Assembly (NCBI GenBank): GCA_031408575.1 | Contig: JANNWS010000208.1 | Span: 14,610-78,609, forward strand | DNA: 64,000 nt | Direction of reading: 5' to 3' | Source: Aliitabrizicola sp031408575 | Lineage (GTDB): Bacteria > Pseudomonadota > Alphaproteobacteria > Rhodobacterales > Rhodobacteraceae | Part shown: in pieces, positions 63,669-64,000 of the stretch | Layout: every line of letters starts with the position of its first letter | How positions within the stretch are numbered: position 1 is the first letter of the stretch | Position numbers and translations under genes: made by a program | Notes under the pieces: model-generated | What the model was told of the DNA's origin: nothing | Database searches by the model: none | The model's input: the letters and a program-made list of their open reading frames with translations, nothing else

Positions 63669-63899
63669 AGCAGGCCCCCTTGGCAATTTCACTGCGATAG
63701 TTGCCGAAAGCAAAGGCCGGGAACAACCAAATTCCAGTACGCCCCTCTCGCCCTTTCAATTAGCGTGAATGTCGGACTTACGGCAAGTTCGCATTGCGCC
63801 CCTCGCCGGATTTCGCAGAAATGTCATCTGCGGCGGGGCAAATGGCTGGGTGCAAGATGGATCGGTTCCGCAGGTCAGTTTGTTGTGGACAATCGTTAG

Positions 63900-64000
63900 A
63901 TGGCCCCGATAGGTATCGGTAACAAACTCACCAAACGTGGTCCGGTCTGGACTTTACTCAGGCAGGTGAAAATGGCCGTTCAGATTGACAAATTTTGGAA
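63900..64000 (+). CDS. Possible start of a gene truncated by the window end
   Basis: An ATG at 63900 opens a frame that stays open to the edge (MAPIGIGNKLTKRGPVWTLL...). A second in-frame ATG at 63972, with AGGTG upstream, would give MAVQIDKFW. Too short to identify, and the start is undecided. Confidence 0.3.
   Translation, partial: MAPIGIGNKLTKRGPVWTLLRQVKMAVQIDKFW

Overview
The window reads as one contiguous stretch of chromosome from a GC-rich alphaproteobacterium, most likely of the Rhodobacteraceae/Paracoccaceae (Roseobacter-Rhodobacter) group. The evidence is a Rhodobacter-type polyol operon in the order regulator-E-F-G-K-S-mannitol dehydrogenase, a divergent hemE/hemC pair, an oxidoreductase N-terminus resembling the SelD fusions of this group, and intergenic hairpins of the AATATCC/CCGGGG kind. 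No insertion sequence, prophage, CRISPR array or rRNA gene was seen. Family assignments were made by reading the sequence and from memory of the families; no database search was run.

Layout. 1-3.9 kb: start of a SelD-fusion type oxidoreductase, a compact rpoN preceded by a five-copy heptanucleotide repeat, a hydantoinase A-like gene and an elongator tRNA-Met. 4.3-12.0 kb (minus strand): a catabolic operon with a FadR-type regulator, an enolase-superfamily dehydratase, a CUT2-type sugar ABC transporter, a short-chain dehydrogenase, a MocD-like di-iron oxygenase, a divergent PanB paralogue and a MocE-like Rieske ferredoxin. 12.2-20.4 kb (minus): a sorbitol/mannitol operon (HAD hydrolase, smoC, smoE, F, G, K, S, mtlK). 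20.7-25.5 kb (minus): a probable low-oxygen/stress cluster with a protein kinase-universal stress fusion, a metallophosphoesterase, a phosphotransacetylase-like protein and a zinc alcohol dehydrogenase, with two FNR-like boxes nearby. 26-38.8 kb: a short-chain dehydrogenase, a secreted unknown, hemE/hemC, a small kinase-like protein, a GlcD-like flavoenzyme divergent from a DgcA-like demethylase, and the tesA-ybbA-ybbP trio.

39-52 kb (minus) is the most striking region: a 2445-residue secreted animal-type haem peroxidase with RTX calcium-binding repeats, a histidine-containing membrane protein, a dedicated type I secretion ATPase and adaptor, and an orphan LuxR-type response regulator. 52.3-64 kb: an AI-2E family permease, an HdeD-like protein, an RND efflux pair, a second MocE-like Rieske protein, a beta-helix-repeat membrane protein, an M20 dipeptidase, an SLC13 permease with TrkA-C domains, and a gene start running off the end.

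Two loci could be under-described systems: the MocD/MocE/PanB-like operon, which looks like oxidative attack (perhaps O-demethylation) on an imported sugar-like compound followed by one-carbon or C-C chemistry, and the RTX haem peroxidase secretion locus, which may act extracellularly on Mn(II), halides or superoxide. Both functions are inferred from domain content and gene neighbourhood.
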